Assembly: GCF_001864895.1 (NCBI RefSeq)
Contig: NZ_MJGO01000023.1
Location: 103,651-167,650, forward strand
Direction: 5' to 3'
Source: Curtobacterium sp. MCBA15_009
GTDB lineage: Bacteria > Actinomycetota > Actinomycetes > Actinomycetales > Microbacteriaceae
DNA length: 64,000 nucleotides
The notes under the pieces are model-generated. The model saw only the letters and a program-made list of their open reading frames with translations, was not told where the DNA came from and did no database searches. The translations under genes were made by a program, and so were the position numbers. Shown here piece after piece: positions 63,479-64,000 of this stretch (within the stretch, counting starts at the first letter, position 1; each line of letters opens with the position of its first letter).

Positions 63479-64000
63479 CCGACGCGTTCACCCGGCGGAA
63501 CTTCCTGCGCGGAGCGGCCGCCACGGGCGGTGCCGGCGCCCTCGCCCTGCTCGCGGCGGCCTGCTCCACCGGCTCCGGCGGCCGCAGCAGCGACCCGAAC
63601 CGGGTGTCGCTCTGGGGCGTCACCGGCACCTTCGTGCCGTTCCAGACGAAGGTCATCGACGACTTCACCCGGCTGCACCCGGAGATCGACGTCCAGGTGG
63701 ACGTCGTGCCGTCGCAGGGCACCGGCGACGCGACGAGCATCATCACGGCGGTCCGCGGGGGCACCGCCCCGGACCTCTGGCTGCTCGACCGGTTCAGCGC
63801 CGCGCAGTACGCCGCGATCGGCCTCATCGAACCGATCGACGAGCTCATCGACCGCTACGAGGACCAGCCGAAGGACGAGTTCCTGCAGCAGTGGCTCGGG
63901 TTCACCGTCGGCGAGCTGACGTACGAGGGCGCGACGTACGGGCTGCCGCACGACACCGACGCCCGCGGCATGTTCGTGAACCGCCGGATGCTGCGGAACG
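63475..64000 (+). CDS. Sugar ABC transporter substrate-binding lipoprotein (partial)
   Basis: The first 175 residues of an extracellular solute-binding protein (family 1), cut by the window's right edge. The N-terminus MTDAFTRRNFLRGAAATGG has twin arginines at 7-8, suggesting Tat export. The lipobox ALLAAACS puts the lipidated cysteine at about 30. The mature part has VSLWGVTGTFVPFQTKVIDDF and GTAPDLWLLDRFSAAQYAA, typical of this family. The sugar bound is not deducible from this part. Confidence 0.92.
   Translation, partial: MTDAFTRRNFLRGAAATGGAGALALLAAACSTGSGGRSSDPNRVSLWGVTGTFVPFQTKVIDDFTRLHPEIDVQVDVVPSQGTGDATSIITAVRGGTAPDLWLLDRFSAAQYAAIGLIEPIDELIDRYEDQPKDEFLQQWLGFTVGELTYEGATYGLPHDTDARGMFVNRRMLRN

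Overview
The window is chromosomal DNA of a very GC-rich actinomycete. The marker families (SepH, DUF3159, DUF3710, DUF3093, DUF4193, DUF4191 and DUF7455 proteins, polyphosphate glucokinase, a PAC2-type chaperone) and their order point to Microbacteriaceae. A Curtobacterium-like organism is my best guess, but no 16S gene is present to confirm it. No tRNA, phage, IS or CRISPR locus was seen. The one structural RNA is RNase P RNA (about 42561-42928).

Layout. 51-7468: aconitase, DUF3159, DUF3710, dUTPase, DUF3093, DUF4193 and SepH. 7497-14049: a nucleotide-pyrophosphatase-type phosphatase, then convergent topoisomerase IV genes parC and parE around a 0.7-kb stem-loop-rich gap. 14218-18405: a DUF7455 protein, a small secreted repeat protein, then rpoD followed directly by a MurT-like ligase and a GatD-like subunit. 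18601-27977: MFS transporter, PAC2 protein, leucyl aminopeptidase, lipoamide dehydrogenase, 2-oxoacid dehydrogenase E2, a pseudokinase-like protein, DUF4191 and RDD proteins. 28159-40043: nitrogen assimilation (glnA with an upstream GlnR-type site, glnE, second glnA). This is interrupted by a three-gene exopolysaccharide module (processive GT2 synthase, membrane-tethered GH26-like hydrolase, UDP-glucose dehydrogenase) that lies between two copies of a palindromic repeat. 40133-43871: SPOR-like protein, methionine aminopeptidase, ppgK, rnpB, esterase. 43946-54970: coiled-coil protein with eroded zinc ribbon, NIF3, hydrolases, AraC regulator, STAS/ATPase pair, drug exporter, PEP carboxylase, siderophore-interacting protein, T5orf172 protein. 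55117-64000: GMC oxidoreductase with a hydrolase/small-subunit fusion, a zinc-ribbon nuclease-like protein, histidine phosphatase, and a ROK-controlled sugar ABC transporter running off the right edge.

The strongest candidate for something undescribed is the MurT/GatD-like pair at 15113-17142. The GatD-like subunit has lost the glutaminase cysteine and histidine, and the MurT-like subunit has no cysteine at all, so no zinc ribbon. Microbacteriaceae build type B peptidoglycan, in which the alpha-carboxyl of D-Glu carries a bridging diamino acid instead of an amide. The pair could be the ligase that attaches that amino acid.

Two further genome-scale signals stand out. One is an intergenic palindrome family made of exactly 19-bp-spaced repeats (four copies). 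The other is a uniform promoter layout in which a TAnnnT box sits 6-7 bases before the start codon of at least thirteen genes, implying leaderless mRNAs. A second hairpin family built on GGAGGC/GCCTCC marks many gene ends.
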